From contig CAIRES010000042.1 of assembly GCA_903877645.1 (NCBI GenBank), positions 30,076 to 94,075 of the forward strand: a stretch of DNA of 64,000 nt, written 5' to 3'. Below are positions 28,032 through 36,468 of the stretch, piece after piece (positions within the stretch are counted from its first letter, which is position 1; every line of letters begins with the position of its first letter). The notes under the pieces are model-generated. The model did no database searches. It was not told the origin of the DNA and saw only the letters and a list, made by a program, of their open reading frames with translations. This stretch comes from an uncultured Bacteroidota bacterium. GTDB taxonomy: Bacteria > Bacteroidota > Bacteroidia > Chitinophagales > Chitinophagaceae. The position numbers and the translations under genes were made by a program.

Positions 28032-28271
28032 TTATTCTGCATCGTATTCATCGTACGGGTCTGCTAAAAGGTCATTTTCAGGATCGTAGTTGGCCAGTTC
28101 TTCCAGTTCAGTATCTACTTCTTCCCTGGTCATAGTAGTTATCTTTCGGTCTTGCAGGCCTTTCGCGTGGTTTATTGCATTCTGTTCTTCAAAGAACGCC
28201 AGGTTATCGCTGGTGAAGTAGAGCTTATCTGTGCGTACGTGGTTGTCGAAATGTGATCTTGCATTTTTCAT
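28032..28271 (-). CDS. Small acidic phage protein of unknown role
   Basis: 79 residues, start MKNARSHFDNHVRTDKLYFT, with an acidic C-terminus (YDPENDLLADPYDEYDAE). It lies between the 145-residue helical gene and the sheath gene. Similar short acidic proteins are common at this point in Bacteroidota phage clusters, but no function is known to me. Confidence 0.55.
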   Translation of the reverse strand: MKNARSHFDNHVRTDKLYFTSDNLAFFEEQNAINHAKGLQDRKITTMTREEVDTELEELANYDPENDLLADPYDEYDAE

Positions 28272-28335
28272 GAGCTTGGTTATTCAATTGATTGGATTTA
28301 AAGAGGCTGGGGGAAATATATCTTGTACTGCATTA

Positions 28336-28773
28336 TTATGAGCCTGTCTTTGAAGCCGAGTATTTAGCTTGCGTGTACAGATCATACAGGCTTTGTTTAA
28401 GGCGCTGGCCATCCAGCGTACCTGCCAGAAGGCTGGCCAATTTTTGCAATACTGCATCCTGCAATAGCGGATCGCGCTGTTGTAGCTGTTGCACAAAGCA
28501 GGACAGCTTATCGTTTGCATCGGTATATTGCTTGCAGGTATCGGCTATGGTTAGCGCATCTATTACTTTCGTTAACGCTGCTACCAGTTCCTGGCGTATC
28601 TCATCATCCAGCTCGCCGGGTATGATGGCTGTGATGACATTTGCCGCAGGTGAGGAAAGCATTGATTTAAGCGCCGATGTTATTTGCAGGGCTGTATCTA
28701 TATGCCCGTCTATATAATTATCAAACTCTTTGAGCAATGCCTTTACCTGTGTCTTTAGTTTTGAACAGAACAT
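28336..28773 (-). CDS. Helical protein in the head-tail interval, unknown
   Basis: 145 residues, nearly all helix. It includes ALKSMLSSPAANVITAIIPG, then ELDDEIRQELVAAL and KLASLLAGTLDGQRLKQSLY. The pattern with ...AIIPGELDDEI is like small Bacteroidota phage proteins encoded next to holin-like genes, but no catalytic or membrane motif is clear. It follows the XhlA-like gene by 13 nt and probably works with it. Confidence 0.5.
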   Translation of the reverse strand: MFCSKLKTQVKALLKEFDNYIDGHIDTALQITSALKSMLSSPAANVITAIIPGELDDEIRQELVAALTKVIDALTIADTCKQYTDANDKLSCFVQQLQQRDPLLQDAVLQKLASLLAGTLDGQRLKQSLYDLYTQAKYSASKTGS

Positions 28774-28785
28774 AGTTATTTGGTT

Positions 28786-29064
28786 TTATTGTTGGTGGTT
28801 GTTTTGTATCACACTTGTTTCCAGTGTGTGTATGCGTATAGAATGCTCACTGAGGCGGCGGTGTATCAAGGCATCCTGCTCCTGTAGCCCTTTTATCTGC
28901 TGGCCTTGTATCGTTGTTGCGCGGGTCAGTTGCTTCAGCTCCAGCACTATATCATCCAGCCGTTTAATGACCTGGCCTGTTACCACTTTCATGATAAAGC
29001 CCAGTATAGTAGCCATAATACCCGCCACCCCAATAAGTATCCATATTTTAATTTCAGAGACCAT
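28786..29064 (-). CDS. Holin-like / XhlA-like membrane protein
   Basis: 92 residues: one transmembrane helix (IWILIGVAGIMATILGFIM) followed by a long amphipathic coiled coil (KRLDDIVLELKQLTRATT, then LIHRRLSEHSIRIHTLE). This layout matches small hemolysin XhlA/holin-partner proteins. It could release particles or anchor them at the membrane. No endolysin is found near it. Confidence 0.5.
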   Translation of the reverse strand: MVSEIKIWILIGVAGIMATILGFIMKVVTGQVIKRLDDIVLELKQLTRATTIQGQQIKGLQEQDALIHRRLSEHSIRIHTLETSVIQNNHQQ

Positions 29065-29114
29065 ATCTCTTTATGTAAGTTGTTAAATGAACCGTTGATC
29101 CATTAATCGCATAT

Positions 29115-30029
29115 TTACGCTGCGGCCTGCACTATTGATATGATGCCCTTGCCATCGGCACGGCGTATCCTTGCACCCATACGCACACTCACGCTATATA
29201 CATCGCCATACAATGTAGGGTCGCCTATACGCTCAAAGAAGGTGATCTGTCCCAGCGCCCTTTCTACTGCGCCTATCTGCCAGCACAGTACGCCGTCATT
29301 GTCGGTTGCGTTGGCTGCGCTGCCATAAGGGTTTACAACGGGTGTGCTGTCGTTGGTATAGGTAACTACACCCCCACGCATCATTATATTGAAACCAAAG
29401 AGCCTGCCCAGTACACCATCTTTTACGTTGTATGCCGCGCTGAAATCGCGGTACTGTGTTACGCTCATGTCATCTGTCAGTTGCTGAAACATATCTGCAC
29501 TGATGAGTGCGTACCTGCCTTCCATAGGCACGTTCTGTTTGTTCAGTTGCAACTGTGCGTTCTTCAGGTCAACCACCGTAAAACGGCAGCGGTTGCCGGT
29601 AGTGCCGGCAAGTGTGGTAGCCGTCGAAGACCCTGTGGTACGCACTATTGTGCCTACACCACCTGTGGGTGCCCAGTCTATCAGCAGGTTATCGGCCACT
29701 GTTTGCCTCAGCGAAGACTCATACTCACCCAATACACTTTCGCGCTTGTTGTAGCTCAGTTCATACGCTTCAGCATTAGGGATCAGTATCGGGTCTGTGG
29801 TAAACTCATCCAGTGCGTAGGTGATGTCCGAGTCTGTACGCTGCACTACTGTTGCCGGCAGGCTGGTTCTGTTTTTTACTACGTTGGCTGTTGCCCCTGC
29901 TTGTGGTATATGCACTACATGCCCCTGCAATACATACTGCCCAACGTCTGTTGATGCCAGTAAGAACTCATTGTTCTTAAATAGGTTTCCTTCGATGTGG
30001 TCTTGCCAGATCTCTTTTTGGATTGCCAT
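29115..30029 (-). CDS. Major capsid protein
   Basis: 304 residues. The HK97-type order is an N-arm (MAIQKEIWQDHIEGNLFKNN), an E-loop region rich in Thr/Asp (TDSDITYALDEFTTDPILIP), the spine-helix region VVDLKNAQLQLNKQNVP, and a C-terminal P-domain strand (FFERIGDPTLYGDVYSVSVR). The protein would form the icosahedral head. It follows the protease gene after a gap of 187 nt and precedes the holin-like gene. No frame disruption is seen. Family read by pattern. Confidence 0.75.
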   Translation of the reverse strand: MAIQKEIWQDHIEGNLFKNNEFLLASTDVGQYVLQGHVVHIPQAGATANVVKNRTSLPATVVQRTDSDITYALDEFTTDPILIPNAEAYELSYNKRESVLGEYESSLRQTVADNLLIDWAPTGGVGTIVRTTGSSTATTLAGTTGNRCRFTVVDLKNAQLQLNKQNVPMEGRYALISADMFQQLTDDMSVTQYRDFSAAYNVKDGVLGRLFGFNIMMRGGVVTYTNDSTPVVNPYGSAANATDNDGVLCWQIGAVERALGQITFFERIGDPTLYGDVYSVSVRMGARIRRADGKGIISIVQAAA

Positions 30030-30216
30030 TGTTTACTTGTTTTTGGTTAAAAATTTGAAGATGAATGAAATAGTGGGTGGGATACGGCTATTAAAGACAT
30101 AGCCATTTAATGCCCCGGCCGGAGCGATATACTTACTACAGTATAGAATAGAAAACTACAAGGCCTTACCAGGTCAGAAGAACAGCGCACCCGGCCTGCT
30201 TAAAAGGGAATGGAAA

Positions 30217-31209
30217 TTATGCTGCAAACTTTTTCTCAAACAGTTCTTTATATCTTATTGCGTCATTAGCCTTCAGATCTTTCAGCTTTTTGCCTGTGGG
30301 GTCGTTTGTTTCGTAATCATCCCACTGCCATTGCGCTTCGGTCTTATCCTGCTGCCTGCTTTTTAGTTGCTCAGTTATAGACCTGTATGCGGGCATCACT
30401 GCCAGTAGTTCTTTTAAGCCATCGGGGTTTAGGGCATAGTCGTGGGCCAGTTTTTCTTTCAGTACTACTGTTATCTTTTTATCTTCCAGTGCGCGGTCCA
30501 GTGTGGCTGCGATCTCGTATTGGCCATGTGCCGCTTTAAGGTCAGTGATCTGTTGCTCCAGTGTTTGCCGGTCATTACTTAGTGTAGCATTTTCCAGTTC
30601 CAGTGCATTTGTCTTTGCTGCCATGCTTTGTACTGTAGCCAATATTGTATTGTTGTCTGTTTCATCTGCCAGTTGCAATAGATGGCGCAGCTCATGGGCT
30701 ATATTTTGTTGCAGTGCCTTTATTACGGGTGGCATTATGCCCAGGTCCACGAGGTTCAGCTCATTTTCCTGTGCGTCATACAGCCTTGTAAGTGCATTGC
30801 AGTTGCCAGGTATATCCACCAGGCTACATTCTTTGTTGTACCACTTGGTGATGGTGGGGCCGGTTTGGCCGGGCAGCATCAGCTCGGGGTCTGTGCTGTA
30901 TTCCAGTACTACTATATGCCCTACCGATGCCGCATTCAAAAAGCCATTTTCGGCCTCATCGCATAGCTGCACACCTCTTGCATTAGATAGGTTGATCACC
31001 GGCACGCCCACCACCTGGTCGTCTTGTATTTGCAGGTCTTCCCATTTCAGCGCTATGCCATCTTCCCTGCGGTGCATATAATAGCCTATGGGGTTTTTCT
31101 TAAAGGCCGGTAGCTGGTAGCCCGATGTGAGCAATCTGAACCCGTACTCATTTACTGTACTGTCCGATAGCACATATTGCCTGTCAATTTTCTTAAATTT
31201 GTCTGTCAT
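30217..31209 (-). CDS. Prohead protease with fused scaffold-like coiled coil (Mu I-like)
   Basis: 330 residues from the ATG at 31209 (MTDKFKKIDRQYVL). The N-terminal 165 residues have candidate His in YYMHRREDG and Ser in KECSLVDIPGNCNAL, the pattern of S78/U35-type prohead proteases. Residues 185-250 form a coiled coil (ALELENATLSNDRQTLEQQI), followed by a helical tail ending in LFEKKFAA. This layout is like Mu gpI, where the scaffold is the C-terminal part of the protease. First gene of module B; its ATG is 28 nt from the -7 box. Confidence 0.7.
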   Translation of the reverse strand: MTDKFKKIDRQYVLSDSTVNEYGFRLLTSGYQLPAFKKNPIGYYMHRREDGIALKWEDLQIQDDQVVGVPVINLSNARGVQLCDEAENGFLNAASVGHIVVLEYSTDPELMLPGQTGPTITKWYNKECSLVDIPGNCNALTRLYDAQENELNLVDLGIMPPVIKALQQNIAHELRHLLQLADETDNNTILATVQSMAAKTNALELENATLSNDRQTLEQQITDLKAAHGQYEIAATLDRALEDKKITVVLKEKLAHDYALNPDGLKELLAVMPAYRSITEQLKSRQQDKTEAQWQWDDYETNDPTGKKLKDLKANDAIRYKELFEKKFAA

Positions 31210-31236
31210 GATAGGGATTATCGTTGTTTGATGGCA

Positions 31237-31338
31237 CAAAGATGAAACGGATTTTGGAGCCGGTCAAATCGTGTTTCTATGACAGCGCGCTTTCCGCGCT
31301 GCCATAGTCACCGGCTGTGCTGTCATAGATCTTTTTTT
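31237..31338 (-). promoter_or_regulatory. Composite promoter/operator of phage module B
   Basis: Read leftward: T-run (31332-31338), then half-sites at 31320-31327 (CTGTCATA), 31299-31306 (CTGCCATA) and 31278-31285 (TATGACAG), again in exact 21-nt steps. Nine nt further is a -33 TTTG (CAAA on plus, 31265-31268). After 20 nt comes the -7 box CATCTTTG (31237-31244). Palindrome core gcgctttccgc. All distances equal those at 5952-6052. Transcription should start near 31230, giving a leader of about 22 nt. Confidence 0.8.
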
Positions 31339-31532
31339 GAAGGTAACTACCTGATAAACTGTTTTGTATACGTTAGTAGTAGCCTCATTTTTTTCAAAGT
31401 GGTCCACGAGTTCATTTTGGAGGGTTTTAAAAAACATATTAGCGCCGATTATATTGCATGATCGCGGCCTCGCATTATATTCGCAGACTATACGTTCTTT
31501 CCCTCAAAATCAAATATTATCAAAAAAATCGC
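31339..31532. other. Gap between module B promoter and the ATPase palindrome cluster
   Basis: A/T-rich, no gene recognised. No repeat of the half-site family. It separates the leftward phage transcript from the rightward ATPase gene. Confidence 0.5.
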
Positions 31533-31613
31533 CTAACTGACCTAATTAATGTAAATTGCGTCATATTGCTGACCTAATTAACATTAATTGAGCCAGTTAA
31601 CTGACCTAATTAT
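31533..31613. repeat. Palindromic repeat cluster upstream of the AAA/DUF4143 gene
   Basis: Three units: ctaactgacctaattaatg, gctgacctaattaac and gagccagttaactgaccta. The last is nearly self-complementary (TAATTGAGCCAGTTAACTGA). The cluster ends 7 nt before the ATG. Related units are found after the stop codon at 32772-32840, so the gene is framed by them. Confidence 0.7.
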
Positions 31614-31619
31614 CATTTT

Positions 31620-32753
31620 ATGGATATTCCTCGCCTGCTACAGCAGAAGATCGAAAAACAGATCGGGAAGCAAAAAGTGATCATGCTCTACGGCACCCGC
31701 CGTGTGGGCAAAACCACTATTATAGATCACATCGCCACAAAGTATGGCACTGATGTACTATTGCTGCAAGGTGAGGATATGCAGGTAGCAGGTATGCTCG
31801 CCCAGAGAACTATTGCCAACTACAAACAGCTTACCCGTGGCAAGAAGATCATCATTATAGACGAAGCCCAGGCGGTGCCGGATATTGGCCTTGTATTGAA
31901 GCTGATGATAGATAATATAAAGGGTATCACCGTATTGGCATCAGGCAGCAGCAGCTTTGACCTGGTTCATAAAACCGGTGAGCCATTGGTAGGCCGTAAT
32001 ATTTTACATTACCTATATCCCATTGCTCAGTCCGAATTATCCCAAAATGAAGACTACCAAACTACTGTACGGAATTTAGAACAGCGACTCATCTACGGCA
32101 GCTACCCCGAATTGTGGCAGCTCGAAAACACACAAGAGCAGAGAGACTACCTGAAGCAATTGGTCAATAGCTATTTGCTTAAAGACCTGCTGATGCTCGA
32201 AAACGTGAAGGGTGCTGATGTCATGTTCAAGCTATTGCAGATGCTGGCGTGGCAGGTGGGCAGCCAGGTAAGCACCGTGGAGCTGGGCAAAAGCCTGCAG
32301 CTCAATAAGCTCACCGTAGAGCGCTATCTCGATCTGCTCACGAAGGTGTTTATCATTTATCCCCTTTCGGGCTACAGTAGCAACCTGAGAAAAGAAGTGA
32401 CCAAGAGCAAAAAGTGGTATTTCTATGATAATGGCATTCGCAATGCGCTGATCAACAACTTTAGTCCACTGCTGGCCCGCAATGATATAGGACAGCTTTG
32501 GGAACAATACCTGCTGGCAGAGCGTATGAAATACAATAGTTACCGGGGCTATAATCCACAGTATTTCTTCTGGCGCACTTACGATGGCCAGGAAATAGAC
32601 CTGCTGGAACTCAACGATATGCAATTGCAGGCAATAGAGTGCAAATGGCAGGACAACAGATCAAAAAAACCCGCTGCTTTTGCCAAGGCATACCCCGAAG
32701 CCGAATTTACGATTGTCAACAAAGACAATTACCTGCCTTGGATAGCCGACTAA
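31620..32753 (+). CDS. AAA ATPase with C-terminal DUF4143 (PD-(D/E)XK-like) domain
   Basis: 377 residues. Walker A is YGTRRVGKTT (residue 25 onward). Walker B is KIIIIDEAQ (near 79). A sensor-like LASGSSSFDL lies near 106, and a winged-helix stretch LNKLTVERYLDLL near 228. The end carries the DUF4143 nuclease-like signature GQEIDLLELND...LQAIECKW (D and E-x-K). Family members are widespread, often on mobile DNA, and poorly understood; DNA binding and toxin-like roles have been proposed in general. The palindromes on both sides suggest self-regulation or movement as a cassette. Confidence 0.8.
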   Translation: MDIPRLLQQKIEKQIGKQKVIMLYGTRRVGKTTIIDHIATKYGTDVLLLQGEDMQVAGMLAQRTIANYKQLTRGKKIIIIDEAQAVPDIGLVLKLMIDNIKGITVLASGSSSFDLVHKTGEPLVGRNILHYLYPIAQSELSQNEDYQTTVRNLEQRLIYGSYPELWQLENTQEQRDYLKQLVNSYLLKDLLMLENVKGADVMFKLLQMLAWQVGSQVSTVELGKSLQLNKLTVERYLDLLTKVFIIYPLSGYSSNLRKEVTKSKKWYFYDNGIRNALINNFSPLLARNDIGQLWEQYLLAERMKYNSYRGYNPQYFFWRTYDGQEIDLLELNDMQLQAIECKWQDNRSKKPAAFAKAYPEAEFTIVNKDNYLPWIAD

Positions 32754-32771
32754 TACCAAAACCTGCATTTT

Positions 32772-32840
32772 TGATAATTGAGCCAGCCAACTGGCCCAAT
32801 TAGTATTAATTAAGTCAGTTGACTGACCTAATTAATACTT
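32772..32840. repeat. Palindromic repeat cluster downstream of the AAA/DUF4143 gene
   Basis: Two units: tgagccagccaactggccca and taagtcagttgactgaccta, each nearly self-complementary and related to those at 31533-31613. They lie between the ATPase stop and the clpX promoter. Confidence 0.7.
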
Positions 32841-32879
32841 TTTGAAAACTTCCTTCACTTTATCAATCAACTAATCCCG

Positions 32880-32887
32880 TACCTTTG
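32880..32887 (+). promoter_or_regulatory. -7 promoter box of clpX
   Basis: TACCTTTG fits TAnnTTTG and ends 27 nt before the clpX ATG. A possible -33 (TTTA, 32859-32862) is 17 nt upstream. Confidence 0.5.
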
Positions 32888-32914
32888 CACCTCAAAATTA
32901 TTAGGGAATAAGTA

Positions 32915-34159
32915 ATGGCAAAACAATCCGAAAAAAGATGTTCTTTTTGCGACCGCGCCGAAACAGAAGTTAATATCCTGTTCACCGGTATTAAAGGCAA
33001 TATCTGCGATCAGTGTATAGAGAACGCCCACAACCTGCTGGCCGAAACCACCGGCGAAAAGAACCCGAAAACTGAATCGAAACTCGATTTTCAAAAAAAC
33101 CATAATTATAAGCCAAGGGACATTAAAGCATTCATCGACCAATACGTGATCGGGCAGAATGATGCTAAAAAAGTAATGTCTGTGGCTATATACAATCACT
33201 ACAAACGCCTCACTATGCCACCGCAGGATGATGTGGAAATTGAAAAATCCAATATCATCATGGTCGGCGAAACAGGAACAGGGAAAACCCTGCTTGCCAA
33301 AACAGTAGCCCGCCTGCTACAGGTGCCCTTTGCTATCGTAGATGCTACTGTATTCACAGAGGCCGGCTATGTAGGCGAAGATGTGGAAAGCATTTTATCC
33401 CGCCTGCTACAGGCCAGCAATTTTGATGTGGCCGCTGCAGAGCGTGGTATCGTATACATTGACGAGATTGATAAGATAGGCCGCAAAAGCGATAACCCCT
33501 CTATCACTCGTGATGTGAGTGGCGAAGGCGTTCAGCAGGCTATGCTCAAATTATTAGAAGGCTCAGAAGTGCTGGTGCCACCACAAGGCGGCAGAAAACA
33601 CCCTGAGCAAAAGATGATCAGGGTGAATACTCAGAACATCCTATTCATTTGCGGTGGCGCTTTTGAGGGTATAGACAAAATGATCGCCCGCCGCATACAG
33701 ACTTCTTCTATCGGGTACAATGCAATCAAAGCCACACAGGATATAGACCGCGCCAATCTCTTGCAGCATGTAAATGCGCAGGACCTACGCACATTCGGAT
33801 TGATACCTGAATTGCTGGGCAGGTTGCCGGTAGTTACTTATCTCAATCCGCTCGATGAGGCCTCCCTCAAAAGAATACTTACCGAGCCTAAGAACGCACT
33901 CGTAAAACAATACACAAGGCTGTTCGAATACGAAGGCATCAAGCTTACTGTTGCCGACGAAGCCCTCGATTATATGGTGCAGAAAGCGGTGCAGTACAAG
34001 CTGGGTGGCCGTGGCCTTCGTGCCATCTGCGAGATGATACTCACAGATGCTATGTTCGACCTGCCTTCCGAAAAACATGACGGCACTTTTCACCTCGACC
34101 TCGAATACGCCCGCCAAATGGTAGAACATTCCAAAATGGAACACCTCAAGGCGGCATAA
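32915..34159 (+). CDS. clpX: ATP-dependent protease ATPase subunit ClpX
   Basis: 414 residues. N-terminal zinc-binding domain CSFCDRAE...GNICDQCIE with four Cys. AAA+ core: Walker [15 protein letters not shown], Walker [12 protein letters not shown], then the usual [20 protein letters not shown] segment. The ClpP-binding loop reads QTSSIGYNA (IGY variant of IGF). ClpX unfolds tagged proteins and feeds them to ClpP. clpP is not directly upstream here as it is in many bacteria. Confidence 0.96.
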   Translation: MAKQSEKRCSFCDRAETEVNILFTGIKGNICDQCIENAHNLLAETTGEKNPKTESKLDFQKNHNYKPRDIKAFIDQYVIGQNDAKKVMSVAIYNHYKRLTMPPQDDVEIEKSNIIMVGETGTGKTLLAKTVARLLQVPFAIVDATVFTEAGYVGEDVESILSRLLQASNFDVAAAERGIVYIDEIDKIGRKSDNPSITRDVSGEGVQQAMLKLLEGSEVLVPPQGGRKHPEQKMIRVNTQNILFICGGAFEGIDKMIARRIQTSSIGYNAIKATQDIDRANLLQHVNAQDLRTFGLIPELLGRLPVVTYLNPLDEASLKRILTEPKNALVKQYTRLFEYEGIKLTVADEALDYMVQKAVQYKLGGRGLRAICEMILTDAMFDLPSEKHDGTFHLDLEYARQMVEHSKMEHLKAA

Positions 34160-34185
34160 TTGATCACTACCTAATCCATTTTTAT

Positions 34186-34365
34186 ATGCAGGAGCTAATA
34201 GATATACTAAAAGATAAAGCAGGCCTTACCGATGATCAGGCCATCAAGGCAATAGGCGCAATGAAAGAATATATTTCAGGCAAAGTGCCGCCAATGTTCA
34301 GCGGGTTTGTGGATACCTTTTTTGCAGGCGCACCCACATCCGGCGAGATAGATCCTCTGGGATAA
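34186..34365 (+). CDS. Small conserved-looking protein downstream of clpX, 59 residues
   Basis: Reads MQELIDILKDKAGLTDDQAI, then KAIGAMKEYISGKVPPMFSG and FVDTFFAGAPTSGEIDPLG. The first two thirds look like paired helices with a turn at AGLTDDQ; the Pro-rich KVPPMF link is distinctive and looks like proteins commonly found in Bacteroidota. Good codon composition and placement 26 nt after clpX suggest a real gene in the same transcript. Function is unknown. Confidence 0.6.
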   Translation: MQELIDILKDKAGLTDDQAIKAIGAMKEYISGKVPPMFSGFVDTFFAGAPTSGEIDPLG

Positions 34366-34372
34366 GCCTTCA

Positions 34373-34873
34373 TCATTTATGCTGTAATACAAAGTGCTGC
34401 TTTTCTTTGAACGCCTGTTTAAAGAAAAGCAGTCCTTTTCCATACAGGTCTATACTCATCCTCACTTCCTCATTTGCGCATATAGCTCGCCATGCCATGC
34501 TACGCGCAACAGTAGTATGTATATTAGCCACCACTACCATGCCATCTTGCTGCAATGCTTTGATATATTGAAACAGCGAGTTTGCATGTTCCGCATCCAC
34601 CAACAGTATATCATATAATTGCGGAGTAGGAATAGCGCCATTTGTGGGAACCGTCAATAAGCTTTGATAGCCATAATACCCTGCTATCCGCTGCAAAAGT
34701 TTTTGATAATACCCATCCACTTGCGGAAAGCTAAGCCCTGTTCTGTTTACGTCTTGTTTATTATTGAGCAGCACATCTTCTATAAGTGCATACACAAACG
34801 GCGAGTGCGTCCCATGCCGTCCCTTAGCCTTCCATTTATACTTCAGGTATTCAGTAAGTGCGTGCAATGTCAT
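34373..34873 (-). CDS. Short methyltransferase-like protein with degenerate SAM site
   Basis: 166 residues. The start YLKYKWKAKGRHGTHSPFVY and the end SIDLYGKGLLFFKQAFKEKQ are the conserved ends of a Bacteroidota class I methyltransferase-like family that is usually about 230-250 residues. Here the central Rossmann part is shortened; no GxGxG loop is present, only YDILLVDAEHA where the acidic strand is expected. It may be a diverged or truncated, non-catalytic form. Confidence 0.5.
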   Translation of the reverse strand: MTLHALTEYLKYKWKAKGRHGTHSPFVYALIEDVLLNNKQDVNRTGLSFPQVDGYYQKLLQRIAGYYGYQSLLTVPTNGAIPTPQLYDILLVDAEHANSLFQYIKALQQDGMVVVANIHTTVARSMAWRAICANEEVRMSIDLYGKGLLFFKQAFKEKQHFVLQHK

Positions 34874-34928
34874 TGAGTTGGCATTTACAATAATCTGCTA
34901 TCAAAAACAAATCAAGAAGACTGCTTAC

Positions 34929-35002
34929 GATGGAAATTCCCCCTTGCGGGCGGGCTTGTGCGTTGGCGAAGGGGGTTAGGGGGGATGGGGGTTAGGGGGA
35001 TG
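34929..35002 (+). repeat. Dispersed intergenic repeat, copy 2
   Basis: Begins gatggaaattccccctt, followed by gcgggcgggcttgtgcgttg, and ends in a doubled gggggttaggggggatg run. Intergenic between two convergent or unrelated genes. Confidence 0.7.
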
Positions 35003-35027
35003 TTTATACAATATGGACAGTCAAATA

Positions 35028-35531
35028 TCACAACTCCACTCTTTCATACCGCTGAAAAGCAAAGGCATACTGGTGGTTGTCATCCACATGGTGCCGCTCT
35101 TCTGCTACCATCTTCCAGTGCGTATGATCTATATCCGGGAAAAAGGCATCAGCATCAGCAACAGTAGTATGCACCCTTGTGATGTACATCCTTTCCACGA
35201 TATCCATCGTTTTGGCAAATATCTGCCCACCACCTATAATGAACCCTTCTTCCGCATTTTCTTGTTGCAGGCGCTCTACAGCTGCATCTATATGATCACA
35301 TCTTATCACTCCCTGCGGCAGTGCCAGGTCTTTATTACCGGATATTACAATATTCACCCTGCCCGGCAATGCCCTACCCAACGATTCAAATGTTTTTCGG
35401 CCCATCACTACGGGCTTACCCATAGTTGTGCGCTTAAAGAATTTCAGGTCCTCCGGCAGGTGCCACGGCAGAGCATTATGCATGCCTATTGCATTGTTGT
35501 CAGATACGGCTACTATAAATGAAAGGATCAT
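35028..35531 (-). CDS. folA: Dihydrofolate reductase
   Basis: 167 residues. DHFR signatures: SFIVAVSDNNAIGMHNALPW (with the conserved Ala/Trp loop), LPEDLKFFKRTTMGKPVVMG with the catalytic acidic residue E and the GRKTFESLG loop, and IIGGGQIFAKTM. The enzyme reduces dihydrofolate with NADPH. It is 28 nt downstream of thyA in the same direction; ThyA makes dihydrofolate that FolA recycles, a common operon. Confidence 0.95.
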   Translation of the reverse strand: MILSFIVAVSDNNAIGMHNALPWHLPEDLKFFKRTTMGKPVVMGRKTFESLGRALPGRVNIVISGNKDLALPQGVIRCDHIDAAVERLQQENAEEGFIIGGGQIFAKTMDIVERMYITRVHTTVADADAFFPDIDHTHWKMVAEERHHVDDNHQYAFAFQRYERVEL

Positions 35532-35559
35532 CGTTTTTATTTACTACGTGAGAAGAGTG

Positions 35560-36354
35560 CTATACTGCCACCGGCGCCTTGATAGCAGGGTGGTATTGAT
35601 AATCCATCAGTTCAAAATCTTCATACTTAAAATCGAACAGGTCTTTTACCCCGGGGTTTATCTTCAGTGTAGGTAATGGAAACGGTGTTCTTGTTAATTG
35701 CAGCTTGGCCTGCTCCATATGATTGCTATACAGGTGTACATCACCGAAGGTATGTACAAAATCTCCCGCCTCCAGCCCGCACACCTGCGCCATCATCATC
35801 GTCAGCAATGCATACGATGCTATATTAAAAGGCACACCCAGAAACACATCCGCGCTACGCTGGTACAGCTGGCAGCTCAGCTTGCCATTAGCCACATAGA
35901 ATTGAAACAGTGCATGACATGGGCTCAGCTTCATCTTCGGCAGGTCAGCTACATTCCATGCATTCACGATCATTCTCCTGCTGTCCGGGTTTGTTTTAAT
36001 TTGGTGCAGTACATCCTTTATCTGGTCGTATATCTTTCCGTCTGCTCCGGTCCAACTGCGCCATTGGTGGCCGTATATAGGCCCCAGGTCACCATTACTG
36101 TCTGCCCATTCATCCCATATACTCACACCATGTTCTTTCAGGTACGCAATATTCGTATCGCCCTTCAAAAACCAAAGCAACTCATAGATGATAGACTTTA
36201 CGTGCAGCTTCTTCGTTGTCACCAGTGGAAACCCTTTTTGCAGGTCAAAACGCATCTGGTACCCAAAGCAACTTTTAGTACCGGTACCGGTACGGTCGCT
36301 CTTGGTCGCCCCATTATCTATTATATGCTGTAGAAGGTCTAAATAAGCCTGCAT
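35560..36354 (-). CDS. thyA: Thymidylate synthase
   Basis: 264 residues, same as E. coli ThyA. Motifs: [20 protein letters not shown], catalytic Cys in [31 protein letters not shown], and the closing [11 protein letters not shown]. The enzyme makes dTMP from dUMP with methylene-tetrahydrofolate. Followed by folA in the same operon. Confidence 0.97.
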   Translation of the reverse strand: MQAYLDLLQHIIDNGATKSDRTGTGTKSCFGYQMRFDLQKGFPLVTTKKLHVKSIIYELLWFLKGDTNIAYLKEHGVSIWDEWADSNGDLGPIYGHQWRSWTGADGKIYDQIKDVLHQIKTNPDSRRMIVNAWNVADLPKMKLSPCHALFQFYVANGKLSCQLYQRSADVFLGVPFNIASYALLTMMMAQVCGLEAGDFVHTFGDVHLYSNHMEQAKLQLTRTPFPLPTLKINPGVKDLFDFKYEDFELMDYQYHPAIKAPVAV

Positions 36355-36468
36355 GTACCTGATTGAACAACAAAATTAAACATTATACCTGCAATTGCTG
36401 AAAAGATTATTCCACAATTCATGCACTGAAATTTATACTTTTGGCTGCAACAATCTGAACTTAATATT

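Noticed and set aside
30030..30216. Missing gene between capsid and protease
   Set aside because: 187 nt without a credible frame on either strand; only small imperfect hairpins.
17413..31209. Module B as a headless injection system (tailocin, T6SS, eCIS)
   Set aside because: A prohead protease and a major capsid protein are encoded in the same module, and terminase and portal in the co-regulated module A. There is no ClpV/AAA or T6SS core gene.
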